Positions 1-11,399 of a DNA stretch of 64,000 nucleotides are shown piece by piece. The notes under the pieces are model-generated. The model had not been told where the DNA came from. It saw nothing but the letters and a program-made list of their open reading frames with translations, and did not search any database. The translations under genes and the position numbers were made by a program. This DNA comes from Prorocentrum cordatum (taxonomy: Eukaryota > Sar > Dinophyceae > Prorocentrales > Prorocentraceae), in assembly GCA_963575745.1 (NCBI GenBank), contig CAUYUJ010022415.1, positions 616,879 through 680,878 on the forward strand, in the 5' to 3' direction. How positions within the stretch are numbered: position 1 is the first letter of the stretch; every line of letters starts with the position of its first letter.

Positions 1-150
1 GCTCTGGGCGGCCTTGGGCCGCCTGGACGGCCGTCTGGGCGCTCCGGGGGCCGACCTGGGGCCCGCTTGGGAGCGGGCTGGGCCCGACGTCCCCCCATTT
101 GTGGTCGGGGCTGCGGCCCCGGGGCCCCCGGGCCCGGTGCGGCGTTATAT
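1..150. other. GC-rich sequence without a recognisable gene
   Basis: GC-rich, Gly/Pro-biased sequence with no recognisable domain. It resembles the GGCC-rich filler that flanks the repeats farther in. Confidence 0.5.
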
Positions 151-546
151 GTAGACACACATGTATAGGCCATGCATACAAACATAAAAGCATACCTACA
201 CACATACAAGCATATATGCATACACGCATACATAAAAACATGGATGTCTTACATACATGCGCACATGCTGACCTACTTACATGCATACATTGATTCATAC
301 ACATCCATGTCTATATAAACATTTGTGTGTATATACATAGCTATGCATACTTATCCACACATGCATGCATGCCTCCATACATACATGCATGCATACAAAC
401 GTACACACGTATGCACACGTACGTACGTACATACATACACATATACATACATACAGACACGCATACATACAGGCATGCATACATACATAGACACGCACGC
501 ATACCTATACATACATGCATACATACATGCATGCATGTATGCATGC

Positions 547-577
<31 letters not shown>

Positions 578-590
578 CATATAACGGCGC
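150..590. repeat. (CATA)n / (TGCATACA)n simple repeat, ending in (TA)n
   Basis: About 440 bp of imperfect CATACA/TGCATA repeats end in an alternating AT run near 555-575. All six frames are dominated by His/Tyr/Thr/Met, as expected from the repeat, so the ORFs across it are not genes. Confidence 0.95.
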
Positions 591-599
591 ACCGGGTCC

Positions 600-1890
600 G
601 GGGGCCCGGGGCCGGGACCTCGACCGCAAATGTGCACCCCGGGGGGGCCCGGAGGCTCGTCGGGGTTTGCCGGAGGCCTCCCCGGTCAGACAAGACGGCC
701 CCAGGAGCGCCCAAGACGGCCCAAGAAACTTCCAAGAGGCCTCCAAGAGGGCTCCGAGATGCTGAAGATGGCCTCCAGACGTCCAAGGACGCCCCCAAGA
801 GGCCCCAAGAAGCCTCCAACATGCGTCCCAAGAGGGCCCCTAGACGCAAAAATTGGCCCATTCCCTTCGTAAAACGTACATTTTTCAACAAAGTTGCTTT
901 TTGGGCTTTCCGACGTTACAGGACGGCCCACGAGGCGCCCAAGACCGCCCCAAGACGGCCCAAGAAGCCCCCAGGACAGCCCAAGAGGGCCCCAAGACGG
1001 CCCAAGAGGCGCCCAAGATGGCCCAAGAGGGCCCCAAGACGGGCCCGAGAGGGGGCCCAGAGGGGGACCACGAACCGCAAGCTCGAGCCTTCCGCCCCAA
1101 GAGGCCGCCAGGAGGCCCCCAGGAGGCCCCTCAAGAGGCCCCAGGAGACCCCAGACGTCCAAGGACGCCCCCAAGACGCCCCAAGAAGCCTCCAACATGC
1201 GTCCCAAGAGGGCCCCTAGACGCAAAAGTTGGCCCATTCCCTTCGTAAAACGTACATTTTCAACAAAGTTGCCTTTTGGGCTTTCCGACGTTACAGGACG
1301 GCCCAAGAGGCGCCCAAGACCGCCCCAAGACGGCCCAAGAAGCTTCCAAGAGGGCCCCAGGACAGCCCAAGAGGGCCCCAAGACGGCCCAAGAGGCGCCC
1401 AAGATGGCCCAAGAGGGCCCCAAGACGGGCCCAAGAGGGGGCCCAGAGGGGGACCACGAACCGCAAGCTCGAGCCTTCCGCCCCAAGAGGCCGCCAGGAG
1501 GCCCCCAGGAGGCCCCTCAAGAGGCCCCAGGAGACCCCAGACGTCCAAGGACGCCCCCAAGAGGCCCCAAGAAGCCTCCAACATGCGTCCCAAGAGGGCC
1601 CCTAGACGCAAAAATTGGCCCATTCCCTTCGTAAAACGTACATTTTCAACAAAGTTGTCTTTTGGGCTTTCCGACGTTACAGGACGGCCCAAGAGGCGCC
1701 CAAGACCGCCCCAAGACGGCCCAAGAAGCTTCCAAGAGGGCCCCAGGACAGCCCAAGAGGGCCCCAAGACGGCCCAAGAGGCGCCCAAGATGGCCCAAGA
1801 GGGCCCCAAGACAGGCCCAAGAGGGCGCCCCGAGGGAACCCCACGTGGGCCCAAGGAGGCCCAAGAGGGACCCAAGAGAGCCCCAAGAGA
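600..1890. repeat. Tandem array, period about 376-386 bp (GPK/PRR-type repeat)
   Basis: An AT-richer anchor (GTAAAACGTACATTT followed by AACAAAGTTG) recurs near 870, 1246 and 1632, giving periods of about 376 and 386 bp. Between anchors lies a C-rich 'GCCCAAGA' sub-repeat that translates as Gly-Pro-Lys-Arg or Ala-Gln-Glu-Gly in one strand and Leu-Gly-Pro-Ser-Trp in the other. Several frames stay open because the short unit lacks stops. I read this as non-coding tandem DNA, not a proline-rich protein. Confidence 0.85.
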
Positions 1891-1892
1891 GC

Positions 1893-2420
1893 CCCAACAT
1901 CGGTCACGCGGAAGAGCTCTCGCGTGACCGATGTTGGGCCCCTCTGTGGGCTCCTCTTGGAGCTCCGAGAGGAGCCAAAGATGGCCCCACGAGGGCCCCG
2001 ACGAGACCCCAAGAGGACCCAAGCAGGCCCAAGAGGGACCCAAGAGAGCCCCAGCATAGGTCACGCGGAAGAGCCCTCGCGTGACCGATGTTGAGCCCCT
2101 CTTTGGGCTCCTCTTGGAGCTCCAAGAGGGGCCCAAGATGGCCCCACGAGGGCCCCGAGGGAGCCCCACGTGGGCCCAAGGAGGCCCAAGGAACCCCAAG
2201 ATGGCCCCAACATCGGTCACGCGGAAGAGCTCTCGCGTGACCGATGTTGGGCCCCCTCTTTGGGCTCCTCTTGGTGCTCCGAGAGGAGCCCAAGATGGCC
2301 CCACGAGGGCCCCGTCGAGACCCCAAGAGGGCCCAAGGAGGCCCAATAGGGCCCCAAGAGGGCCCCAACATCGGTCACGCGAAAGAGCTCTCGCGTGACC
2401 GATGTTGGGCCCCTCTGTGG
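1893..2420. repeat. Tandem units of about 155 bp, each carrying a long perfect hairpin
   Basis: Four units, spaced about 155 bp apart, each contain an inverted repeat. In the first, arms 1893-1910 and 1921-1938 pair over 18 bp around a 10-nt loop (GAAGAGCTCT). Copies follow near 2050 (arms with mismatches), 2210 and 2368. The stem contains the word GGTCACGCG and its complement. Sequence between hairpins is the same Gly-Pro-Lys-type repeat as upstream but with a different unit length. Confidence 0.85.
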
Positions 2421-2518
2421 GCTCCTCTTGGAGCTCCGAGAGGAGCCCAAGGTGGCCCCACGAGGGCCCCGACGAGCCCCAAGAGAGCCCAAGAGGGCCC
2501 CAAGAGCGCCCCAACATC

Positions 2519-2632
2519 TCCTCTCCTTCCTCCTCCTCCCTCCTCTGCATCTTCCTCCTCCTCCTCCTTCTCATCCTCCTCCTCCTCCTCCTCCTCCTCC
2601 TCCTCCTCCTCCTCCTTCTCCTCTCCAGGGGA
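2519..2632. repeat. (TCC)n microsatellite
   Basis: Near-pure TCC/CTC triplets on the plus strand, homopurine on the minus strand. ORFs through it encode only Ser, Pro, Leu or Glu runs. Confidence 0.95.
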
Positions 2633-2639
2633 ATGAAAA

Positions 2640-2947
2640 CCAGAGGATAGCTCACGGAGAGCCCAATCACCCTCTTGTTGCATCCATCTTGGCTTCCAGA
2701 TGGAGCCCAAGAAGGCCCCAAGGAGGCCCCTCAAGAGGCCCCAGGAGACCCCAGACGTCCAAGGACGCCCCCAAGACGCTTCGCGTCACCAATTTCTTCT
2801 CGCAACGATTCCTGGGTCTGTGACTCGACAGAACCTAAGCGCGCGCGAAGCGCGCGCGTGGTTCTAGTGTATATATATGTATGTACATGTATGACTGAAC
2901 ATCGAGAGGGAGAAAGAGAGAGAGAGAGAGAGTCAGGAAAGAGAGAA

Positions 2948-2980
<33 letters not shown>

Positions 2981-4200
2981 CATGCACCCACAAGAGCGGG
3001 CCTGGTGCCCGAATCCCACGCGGGAGCCCCGAGGAGAAGCCGTCGGCCACCCGCGCAAGGGGGCCGGCGGCGAGAGGGGCCCGCGGGAAAGAGGGTCCGC
3101 GGTGGGTCGCGGGGCGGGGCGCGGGGCAGGCCGCGGGGCAGGCAGAGGGCCCCCCAGGTACCCAACGCCGCACGTCAACTCACGAGCGGCGACCGTATCC
3201 GCGCCCTCGCGGTCTGGATCATGGGGCGCGATCCCGCGAGCACGCGGTCGCACGCATAAGTTTCGCGCGGGGTATCCGTGAACAGAAAACCACTCCCCTT
3301 CAGCAGGGGTCGACTTTCCCGGCATTCCTGTAGGCCTACCACGACATGCTCCTAGAACAAGAACAATGTTCGTAGAGCATGGAACCGACATCTTCAAACA
3401 AGACGGTCGCAGCCAAAATGTTCTAGGAGCATCTCGTGCATACCACAGGAGGCTCTGAGAACATTTTTCGGAGGGCCCCGTATCCGCGGGGTAACGGCCG
3501 AGGGCATGTTCAAGGAAAGCTAACGCAAGTGATACCTAAACGGGGCAGCAAACCCACCATGGGATCCAGATGGAGCGACTGCAACGACGAACTGCACGGC
3601 CACCCTCTGCAACGCGAACAAACTGTACTGCAGTTGCTCTGCTGCAGCTGATTGCGGGACAACTGCAAACAAGCCCCACAGACCGGGTAAGAGAGGGCCC
3701 CAAACCAAAAAATGCAGTGCAGCAGCCGAGCATCTTCAACGCAAACAACATGTGGCAGGTGCTGCATTGAACGCGAACGCCGAAAATCTGCACTGCAACA
3801 AACTGCGCGTTTGTTACAAGTGCTTCGCGGCGCCGCGGACCTCAGGGGATACATACGCCCTCCCTGGCGCCGGGCCCGAGCTGCAGGCCAGGCAATCGTG
3901 GCAAACGCCCAGCCCTGGGATGGCGAGAACTTGAAACGGACGACGACACTGTGCCAGACAGGGCTCAAGCTAAGCAGTGTTTTCAAGTTCGCGTTATTGT
4001 CGTCTTCCCTCGTTCTGGTTTCGTTCTGTCTTTCCCTCACGACGGAGACAAAATGAAAACGGCCCAGGATATCGCAAACAAACGTTTGGCTCGAGCCCTG
4101 GTGACAGACCAACTCGACGTGCGATTGCCTCGTGTGCCCGCACGTGTGGCAGCGTGCATCGAGCTGGTTTGGCACACGGCTGGCGTCGCCCCAATGCCCC
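2640..4200. other. Intergenic sequence with a (GA)n tract, no recognised gene
   Basis: A GA-rich microsatellite lies at about 2906-2981, preceded by a short TATATGTATG tract. The remainder includes a GGGGC-rich run near 3110-3150 and an inverted repeat listed separately. ORFs up to 230 codons exist but show no domain I recognise. Confidence 0.6.
3340..3438. repeat. Inverted repeat, 20 bp arms with one mismatch
   Basis: Arms 3346-3359 and 3419-3432 are a perfect 14-bp inverted repeat (ATGCTCCTAGAACA). Beyond one C-C mismatch they pair for 5 more bp, giving 3340-3359 with 3419-3438. The spacer contains a second partial copy (TGTTCGTAGAGCAT) that can pair with the left arm instead, so two folds compete. 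Possible short mobile-element end or structured RNA; no gene seen. Confidence 0.7.
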
Positions 4201-4203
4201 ACA

Positions 4204-4618
4204 TCCTCCTCCTCCTCCTCGTCCTCCTCCTCGTCCTCCTCCTCGTCCTCCTCTTCCTTCTCCTCCTCCGCCTTCGCCTCCGCCTTCGCCTCCGCCTCCT
4301 CCTCCTCCTCCTCCTGCTCGTCGCCCTCCTCCCTTTTCTCCTCCTCTCACGCCTCCTCAGCCTCCTCTTCCTCCTCGTCCTCCCTCTCCTCTTCCTCCTC
4401 CTCCTTTTCCTCCTCCTCCTCTCCTCCTCCTCCTCCTGCGCCTCCTCCTCTGCCTCCTCCTCCTCCTCCTCCTCCTCCTCCTCCTCCTCCTCCTCCTCCT
4501 CCTCCTCCTCCCCCTACTCCTGCTCCTCCAACGCCGCCTCCCCATCCTCTCACTCCTCCTCAGCCTCCTCTGTCTTCTCCTTCTCCTCCTCCGCCTTCCT
4601 TTCCTCCTCCTCCTCCCC
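4204..4618. repeat. (TCC)n / (CTC)n microsatellite
   Basis: About 400 bp of pyrimidine triplets, interrupted by CTCGTC and TTCGCC. Long Ser/Pro/Leu frames on plus and Glu/Gly/Arg frames on minus are a by-product. Confidence 0.95.
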
Positions 4619-4887
4619 CTGCCCCACCCGACGACCGGCAGGACGACGCGCCGTTCGCGCATCGAGCCCGCTCCTCGCCAGGGCACTGGAGTCCGATCGC
4701 CACAAGGCGGTCCACGCAGTCCGCGGACTCCTCGCGCGGTGCCAAAACGTGCGGGGTCCACGCGCAGGAAGCAGCGGCGGACGCCGCTGCGGCGGACGCG
4801 GCAGCGACGGCGGCGGCAGCCGCCACGGTGGCCTGTCGTCGAAGACGACGGCGGCGGCGGCGCCGGCTACGACGACGAGGGAAGAAG

Positions 4888-4919
4888 AGGTTGAGGAGGA
4901 GGAGGAGGAGGAGAAGGAT

Positions 4920-4951
<32 letters not shown>

Positions 4952-4958
4952 AAAGAAG
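4888..4958. repeat. (GGA)n microsatellite
   Basis: Purine triplet repeat on the plus strand, opposite in strand bias to the tract 270 bp upstream. Confidence 0.9.
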
Positions 4959-4989
4959 GTGAGATTGGAAGGCGCCTGCTGTTGGAAGG

Positions 4990-6140
4990 CGATATCTCTA
5001 AGGTTGCCTCCCCAGCGTGGGGACCGTCCAAGTGGGCACCCGCGAAGACACATTGCGGGCCTTCGCCGACAACACCCCCCAGAGGCTGCTCCGCGATACG
5101 GCCTTGCGGGTGGCCCGGACTTCGCGGCCGCCACGCTGCTCAGGGACGACGTCCAAGCGTACTTGGCCAACAAGTGGACGAAGACGCCCCGGGGCTCCGG
5201 GGCAGGAGTGCAGGGCGACAGGCAAGAACACTGGCGTCCCCTTGGGCACATAAGGTCGCAAGGAGCGGCCACTGCCCAGGTGCTCTCCCGCCTCGTAGGC
5301 GGGGACATGCCGCCGGAGGCTCTGGGTTTGGCGCTCGCGGGCAGACTACAAAGCCGGGCCAGGAAAGACGGAAGCAGGGTGCTGGCATGCGGAACCGTAG
5401 CCCGCCGCATTGTGGCGAGGGCCGTCTGCACGCTCCTGTCTGGTGGTATCAAGACGGCCGTCTCCGAGCTGCAATACGGCATTGGGGTCCCCGCCGGGCT
5501 GGGGATGCTGCACAAGAGCGCCTCAGCGGAGGCCGAGCAGTCTCCAGACATGGCCCTCGTCTCGCTGGATCTCAAGAGCGCCTTCACCCGAATCCGACGC
5601 CAGGCTGTACTCCGCCGGGTGTGGCAGCGGTGCCATGAACTCGAATGCTCGGTGGCGCAAAGGCACGGTCGGGTAACAGCCCACGCGGCCGCCGGCGCGG
5701 GCTGGGCCTCTCGCAAGGCCGAACAGCAGGAGAGTCTCGACCAGGGGTGCCGCGCACCCTCCACCTCCATCTGCCATACCTTCCGACCTCTGCGGAAGGC
5801 GCGGAAGGTGATGCATTGAAACTATTAAGAGCCTCAGGAAACGCAGGAAAAGTCAGCGTTTCACGAAGCGCAAGAGTGTGGAAGGTCAGCACGGAAGGTC
5901 TGGAAGAATGGGGGCGAGGGCAGCCCGGCGTTTTTCAGGTCGGCATCGGTTCCGAGCTCTGCTCTTTCCGGGACTACCTTCAGGCTCTGGACCCGCGCTG
6001 CAAGCTGTGGGCTTGGACGACGCCTAACTTCACTGTGCCGAGGGCTCTGCTGCACCTAGCCTTGGCGATGGCCGCGTCGCTCTTCTCCCAGGTTGGGCTA
6101 GAATTCCACGACGCCAAAACCAAGGTGTGGTGCCCCGACA
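4990..6140 (+). pseudogene. Decayed non-LTR retrotransposon reverse transcriptase
   Basis: The plus-strand frame at about 5000-5700 reads like the RT fingers and palm of dinoflagellate non-LTR elements: an ACGTVARRIVARAV stretch, then LQYGIGVPAG, then SLDLKSAFTRI near 5562-5600, which fits RT motif A (Asp followed by an aromatic residue). The frame then degrades. A second frame at about 5950-6140 contains LGLEFH..AKTKVW-like sequence typical of the segment after the YxDD box, but no YxDD is visible. Several frame changes and an internal stop at 5817-5819 mean it cannot encode a full enzyme. The upstream portion of the open frame is microsatellite and not part of the gene. Family placement is by motif memory only. 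Confidence 0.6.
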
Positions 6141-8090
6141 GCCGCGCCGCCTCGCTGCCAGACGGAGCTGGGACGTGGGTCGCCGTGCCTGGGCAGCACA
6201 GCGAGCTTCGTCAAAGCCCGCCCGGACGAGGACGACGACGAGTGGCGGGACACCCACGCGGAGAATCTCGACCAGACCTCTCTGGCTGCCGCGGCCCCGC
6301 GGCTGTGGAACTGGCCGGCCCAGAGAAGCAACAATGCTTTACGCTGCTGTCCACCTGCGTCAACGGCGCTGCAACGCACCTGCAGCGAGCCGGGCTGGCA
6401 CAGCCGGCGACGTGGAGATGGGGGAGCAGCAGCAACGGATGAAGAAGAAGGGCGCGCCAGCGCCGCCACCCAGCGAGTCCGAGGGGCGGGGCGAGGGGCA
6501 GATTGACGACGCAATGGGGGGCCGCAGCTGCCCGCGCGCGCCAGGGTTCCAGCGGCGGCGCGCGCCGCGTCGCGGTGTCCAACTTAGCGCGAGGATCCAG
6601 GTTGTTCTCGAAATCCGCAGGCGCCGCAGGCGCCTCCGCGAGCTCTGGCGCGATCTCCCAGGCGCCCCAAGGGACGACGTCACCCCCTGGACTTTCGCGT
6701 CAACCACCCGGGGTCCGCTCGTGCATGACCTTCGCGACCCCCCCCCATCGCCTCCAATTTCGCGCGGCCCCTTCGCGCGAGCGCCCCCTGGTCGCCGAGT
6801 CCCCGGGGGCGGGGCGCCGGGACTTGGGGGCGGACGTCGTCTCATTGGTGGGCTCGGCGCTGCGTCTAGATGGCTAACCCGCGAAGATAACGGGCCGCCC
6901 CGCGCAGCGCCGGGCCATCGCGCGAAGCCCGCGAGAGGCATGTAGCGTCGTCTCAGCGCGTCGGGTTTCGTGGAAACCGTCGCAGCGCTTGTCCCTTGCA
7001 ATATCAGACTGATGCGCGGCTGAGACGAGCGCGCCGGCAGAAACTCGGCGGCCCTGGAAGGCCTGCAGCGCGGGGGGGGGGGCGCCTGACATTGGAGAGA
7101 ATAATCTTTGGCGCGCATCTTCTCGGGGTCGCCGACGGCGAACGGCGCCTCGGAGGATCGGCGAGGGGGGGGGGCAGACGAGGGCGCGGGGGGCACTGCT
7201 TCGGAGCGCCCCTCAACTCGGCGCCCGTTTCGCAGAAGGCGTGGACGATATGCCCGAGGGGGCCCGGGCGCTGGTCGACCTGCCCCCGCCCCGCCACGGC
7301 GGCGGGAAACGCCGGGGGGGTGGCGAAATATTGCGGGCGCGTTGCCTGGGCGCCAGAAATTAAAAAGCCTGGGCTCCAAATGGCGATGGCCCGACGAAAT
7401 ATTTACTGAATCCCGGCGGCCCCCTTCAATTTCGGGCCTCGGGGGCCCGAAGCCCAGATCTCCGCGGCGAAGCGTTCGCCGTGGCCCCGGGGCCGTCGAG
7501 AACTGATCACGCGCAGAGAAAAACCTGGATGGCTAGCAAAAAAAACATCATCGGGCCCCGATCAGTTTCGGCGCGCGGGGGCAGGCTTCGGGCCCGAGGG
7601 CGGTCTCGCGGCCGCGGGAACTCTCGCGGCCGCGGCGCGCGCGGGCGCGTTGAGTTGGGCGCGGCAAAAACGCCCGGCCAGCTCTGGGAAACCGCGCTCG
7701 CGATGACCAGACCATCAGTGCATGCGCGATACCTACTGGGCCTATATCTAGTGGGCGGGGGGCGGGGGGGGGGCGGGGGAAGGAGGGGCAGGCAACGCGC
7801 GGGGGGGGCGAGCGGAGAAGCGACGTGGAGGGGGGGGGGGGGGGGGCAGGAGGACCAAAAACACCCAACAGTTATAAGCGATGCTGGAATACTCCCCAAG
7901 CCCCCCCCTCCATGGGCCCCCGCGAGGGCTTATTTCCACTGGGGGCACTGCGTCGTTAGAAGACAGCCGGTCGAAGATCCAGAAACGCGCCGAAACATTC
8001 TTATCGGGGCTCCAATGCCGCCGATCAAGCTGACTGCTCCGCCTGGGCGATCCTGGATCGCGCCAGAACCGCTCCCGGGACTTCAACGCC
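6141..8090. other. GC-rich sequence without a recognisable gene
   Basis: Contains G runs (near 7070, 7170, 7770, 7840) and CGCGGCCGCG-rich words. ORFs up to 339 codons on either strand lack any domain I recognise and have the Arg/Pro/Ala bias of GC-rich random frames. Confidence 0.5.
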
Positions 8091-8189
8091 GCGAATCAAC
8101 ATGACTGCTGCGCCCCAGTGCCCCCGAAACCTTCCAAAACGTAGTTTCTGTTGCGTTGGACATGGGGGCCCGCGAAACTCTCGCAGATT

Positions 8190-8400
8190 TCTAGAACGAA
8201 TGCGCGCGGCGCGACATTTTGAAAAGGGGCCGCCCTCAATCCACGAAGCTCTTGCAAATGTCCAAAGCCAACGCGCGCAAAGCGAGGGCCGCATTTCGCG
8301 GGCGGCCCGCCCTCAATCCGTGAAGCTGGTGCAAACGTGCAAATCGAATGCGCGCGGCGCTGATGCGAGAGCCGCATTTTGAAGTCGGCCCGCCCCCCAT
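8190..8400. repeat. Degenerate tandem repeat of about 70 bp
   Basis: Three diverged units share 'CCGCCCTCAATCC.TGAAGCT.GTGCAAA', 'GAATGCGCGCGGCGC' and 'GCCGCATTT'. Similar degenerate words appear at 10990-11270 and near 42060-42230, which points to one old dispersed family. Confidence 0.55.
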
Positions 8401-8527
8401 TTGCGAAACCGCTACCACATCTCATGCTCCAGGGTCGCGGGTGGCGAGGCAATCTCAGGCGAGACGCCCGGGCCGCCCTAAAGATTGGCCCCAGGGCGCG
8501 ACTGGGCGAGGCCACGCTTAAGAAGGG

Positions 8528-8745
8528 GTCGAGGAGGAGGAGGAGGAGGAGGAGGAGGAGGAGGAGGAGGAGGAGGAGGAGGAGGAGGAGCAGGAGGAGG
8601 AGGACGAGGAGGAGGAGGAGGAGGAGGGAGGAGGAAGAGAGGAGAGGAGAGGAGGAGGGACAGGAGGAGGAGGAGGAGGGAGGAGGAGGAGGAGGAGGAG
8701 GGAGGAGGAGGGAGGAGGGGGAGGGGGAGGAGGAGGAAAACGAGA
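8528..8745. repeat. (GGA)n microsatellite followed by T and G homopolymers
   Basis: Purine triplet tract on the plus strand. It is followed at about 8757-8780 by a run of T then a run of G. Confidence 0.95.
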
Positions 8746-8779
8746 TGGAAGACGCGTTTTTTTTTTTTTTGGGGGGGGG

Positions 8780-9870
8780 GCGACGTCGCGCAGTCGCTGG
8801 CCCGCGAACGAACGGCACGCATCTGGCCCGCGCTTCTGGAAGCCAATCGCACAACGCAGCCGATCGAAACGAGCCGCTCGGGCGCGGGCCGCGGTCACCG
8901 TCCGACGCGGCGGCGAGGCGCGGACGCCGCCGCGGGCAGGGCGGGCTGGCGGGGCGGGCGAAGCGCGGCGGCCCTCGCGGGCCCGCCACGCGCGGCCGAC
9001 GCGCGCGGCGTCGGAGACCAACGCCGAGGGCGCAACTCGAAGACTGGTCAGATCGATACGCGGCTGGGCACCGCTCGAACACGCTTGCGCCGTCGCTGTT
9101 TTATGATATGTAATCATGCGCTTGGCGCGCTGCATTACAAGATATGTCTGCGTGTTTCGCGGATGTAGATCGACCTAATCTTCTTCGCGGGCTCAGACAG
9201 CGCCATCCTTCAGCCGCGCCTGCGGGCGCATGCACGCGCGCTTTGTTCATGCGCGTTTCTGCGTTCGCGTGGCCGCCGCAAGGGGGGGGGGACTCCCCTC
9301 CCCTGACAGCGCCATGCTCTTTTTGGGGGCGCGCTCGATGGCGCCGACGACCGCTTGGCGTCGCGCCGCGCAAAACAAGCAGATAACCTGCACCATGTTC
9401 GCTCAGAGACGACTTCAACTTGCATCTGCGCACTTTAAGCATGCGCATAGCACATGCACGTAAACGCGCGCGCCGTGCATCGCGCGTTCGGGATTCACCG
9501 TGCGATGCCTTACGCATCGGGCCCGGGGACGCTTAATAGTGGAACGTCGGCGACTCCTGCGGATCCACTGGGAGGGTCGGGCCCCGACATGTAGCACCTC
9601 GAAACTGTGGCGCCCCAGTCGTCATGCCCTCCATGCACACCCTCGGGGGTTTGGAAACGTAGATCCCATGCCCCCCACTGCGCCCCTGCTCGTCGCCGAC
9701 AACTCTGTCACCGGATGCCTTTTTTCCCTGCTAACTACTCGCAGGGCTGTCGAAGCAGAGCCCCGAAGAAGCTTGGGACCTCGTTCTGACGCCGCAGATG
9801 TGAACGCTGCCTCGAACAACTGTCGAATAACCGCCCTGACAGTTTGGGGTCCGCAATCTGCTTGGGCACA
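8780..9870. other. GC-rich sequence, no recognised gene
   Basis: No domain, RNA gene or clear repeat was recognised. Short CGCGCG and GCATGCGC words are frequent. Confidence 0.45.
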
Positions 9871-9878
9871 GTCCGAAC

Positions 9879-10277
9879 GTGCCCAGGATGGGTTGCAAAT
9901 CAATCCTTGTAGATGTTGGTGGTGTTGTCCTTGTTGAAAAACTGGTTGTGCACGTTTCGGTCGCTGGTCCCGGCGGATGGGCGGATGCCTCGACGGACCC
10001 TCGGGTAACGTATCCTGCCATAGTGAACGGAAAGAAGTGCACGAAAGCACACGTGTTGAATGCGGTTGTGGCGGGTCCTGGCGGATGGGCTGGTCCAGCC
10101 CCGACGGACCCTAAAGCAACGCCGCCTGCCATGGCGAAGGGGACGCAATGCACGAAGGCGCAAATGTTGAAGGTGGTTGACCGACGTCACAAGCGGCGGA
10201 GGGTGGAAGCCATTGCGGTCGACGCGAACCGAGAAACAAATGTCGCGTTCCACTACCAACTGGAAATAAGGAAATAG
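9879..10277 (+). CDS. Small protein or exon with two 36-residue repeats
   Basis: The open frame holds two tandem 36-codon repeats. The first starts at about 9960 (VAGPGGWADASTDP) and the second exactly 108 bp later (VAGPGGWAGPAPTDP); each ends in C-T-K-A followed by a hydrophobic V/M-L..V segment. In the GPGGW block nearly all nucleotide differences between repeats are at third codon positions (GTC/GTG, GCT/GCG, CCC/CCT, GCG/GCT), which is the mark of selection on protein. The N-terminal part before the repeats is hydrophobic (VDVGGVVLVEKLVV) and may be a further diverged unit. The C-terminus is basic (RRHKRRRVE). I do not recognise the family. The true start is unknown, and it could be an internal exon of a spliced gene. 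Confidence 0.5.
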   Translation: MPRMGCKSILVDVGGVVLVEKLVVHVSVAGPGGWADASTDPRVTYPAIVNGKKCTKAHVLNAVVAGPGGWAGPAPTDPKATPPAMAKGTQCTKAQMLKVVDRRHKRRRVEAIAVDANRETNVAFHYQLEIRK

Positions 10278-10532
10278 AGGTGGGAATAATGAATAAGGCA
10301 GATGATTTCTGCATCAGCGTACACGCAAGGCGCACGGGAAGAGATCCTCCCGGTCCCACAGCACAAAAGGCAGCTGACAGTGGAACCCATTACAACAAAC
10401 AGAAGTAAGAAGGGACAAATGAGCGACCGTTCGAATAGGATGGGAAACGGGCAGAAGAAGACAACACATAACAGCAATAACAAATATAAATATTTTAGAA
10501 AAAAGGCTGGCGAAAACAAAACAAACCGAATA

Positions 10533-10738
10533 TGACGACGACGACGACGACGGCAACGACCACGACCACCACGACGACGACCGCGACGACGACCACGACA
10601 ATGACCACGACCACGACCAAGAAAACGAGGACGACGACCACGACGGTGACGACCACGACCGCGACGACCACGACCACGACCACGACCGCGACCACGACCA
10701 TGACCACGACCACGACCACGACGACGACGACGACGACG
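10533..10738. repeat. (ACGACC)n microsatellite
   Basis: ACG/ACC triplets give Thr-only frames on plus and Val- or Arg/Gly-only frames on minus. Not coding. Confidence 0.95.
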
Positions 10739-10989
10739 CAGCAGCCGGCCGGTCCTGGCCGCCCCAGGCGGCGAGCTGCCCCAGCAGGCGCCAGCTCGCG
10801 TGCACGAGGTCGCGCGAAGCGGCACCCAGCTCGGCCTGAGGGGGGGGGAGCTGGGTCGGCCCTGCCTCGCTCCGCTTCCTTGCCCTCCTCCTGCTACACC
10901 ATTTTGCTTATAGAAACTTCCTGCTTCCCGCACCACCAGAAGCGAACGCGGTTTTGAAACCTGAGACTTTCCACCACTCATGATCATGA

Positions 10990-11270
10990 AGCTTGCAATT
11001 TGTAACAGTTTCCACGGATTCGGGGCGGATGGTTCTGAAAACGCGGCTCTCGCCGCAGCGCCGCGCACGTTCGTTGTTCAAAGTTTGCAACACCTTTCGA
11101 AGACGGAGGACGGGTCCGTTTCAAGATGTGGTTCCCGCCTCGGCGCCGCGCAAGTTCGTCTCAAAATTTGGAACAGCTTCAGGGGTGGAGGTCGGTCCCC
11201 TGTCAAAATTTGGCGCTCGCCTCCGCGCCGAAAACATTCGTTCTACAAACTCGCAACACGTACAAAAAGT
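10990..11270. repeat. Degenerate tandem repeat of about 70 bp
   Basis: Units share 'TTCAAGATGTGG / TCAAAATTTGG', 'CGCC(T/G)CGGCGCCG' and 'TTCGT'. The unit resembles those at 8190-8400 but on the other strand, which suggests one dispersed family. Confidence 0.5.
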
Positions 11271-11399
11271 CGTGCGGCTGAAGTTCCAGTGGTGTCCTGC
11301 GCGATTTAGGACTATCGGGGAGCAGCGGTCACGTATATTCGCAAGAATAATGCGCAAGCACGATTGGGGATTCTCGAACGGCTGTCTTCGCTGATGCGT

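Noticed and set aside
600-2720. Proline/lysine-rich ORFs and a 476-codon minus ORF
   Set aside because: They arise from the short GCCCAAGAG unit of the tandem arrays, and no frame is favoured over the others.
4200-4960. Long Ser-, Pro-, Leu- or Glu-rich ORFs, some over 400 codons
   Set aside because: They coincide with TCC/GGA microsatellites. Both strands and several frames are open at once.
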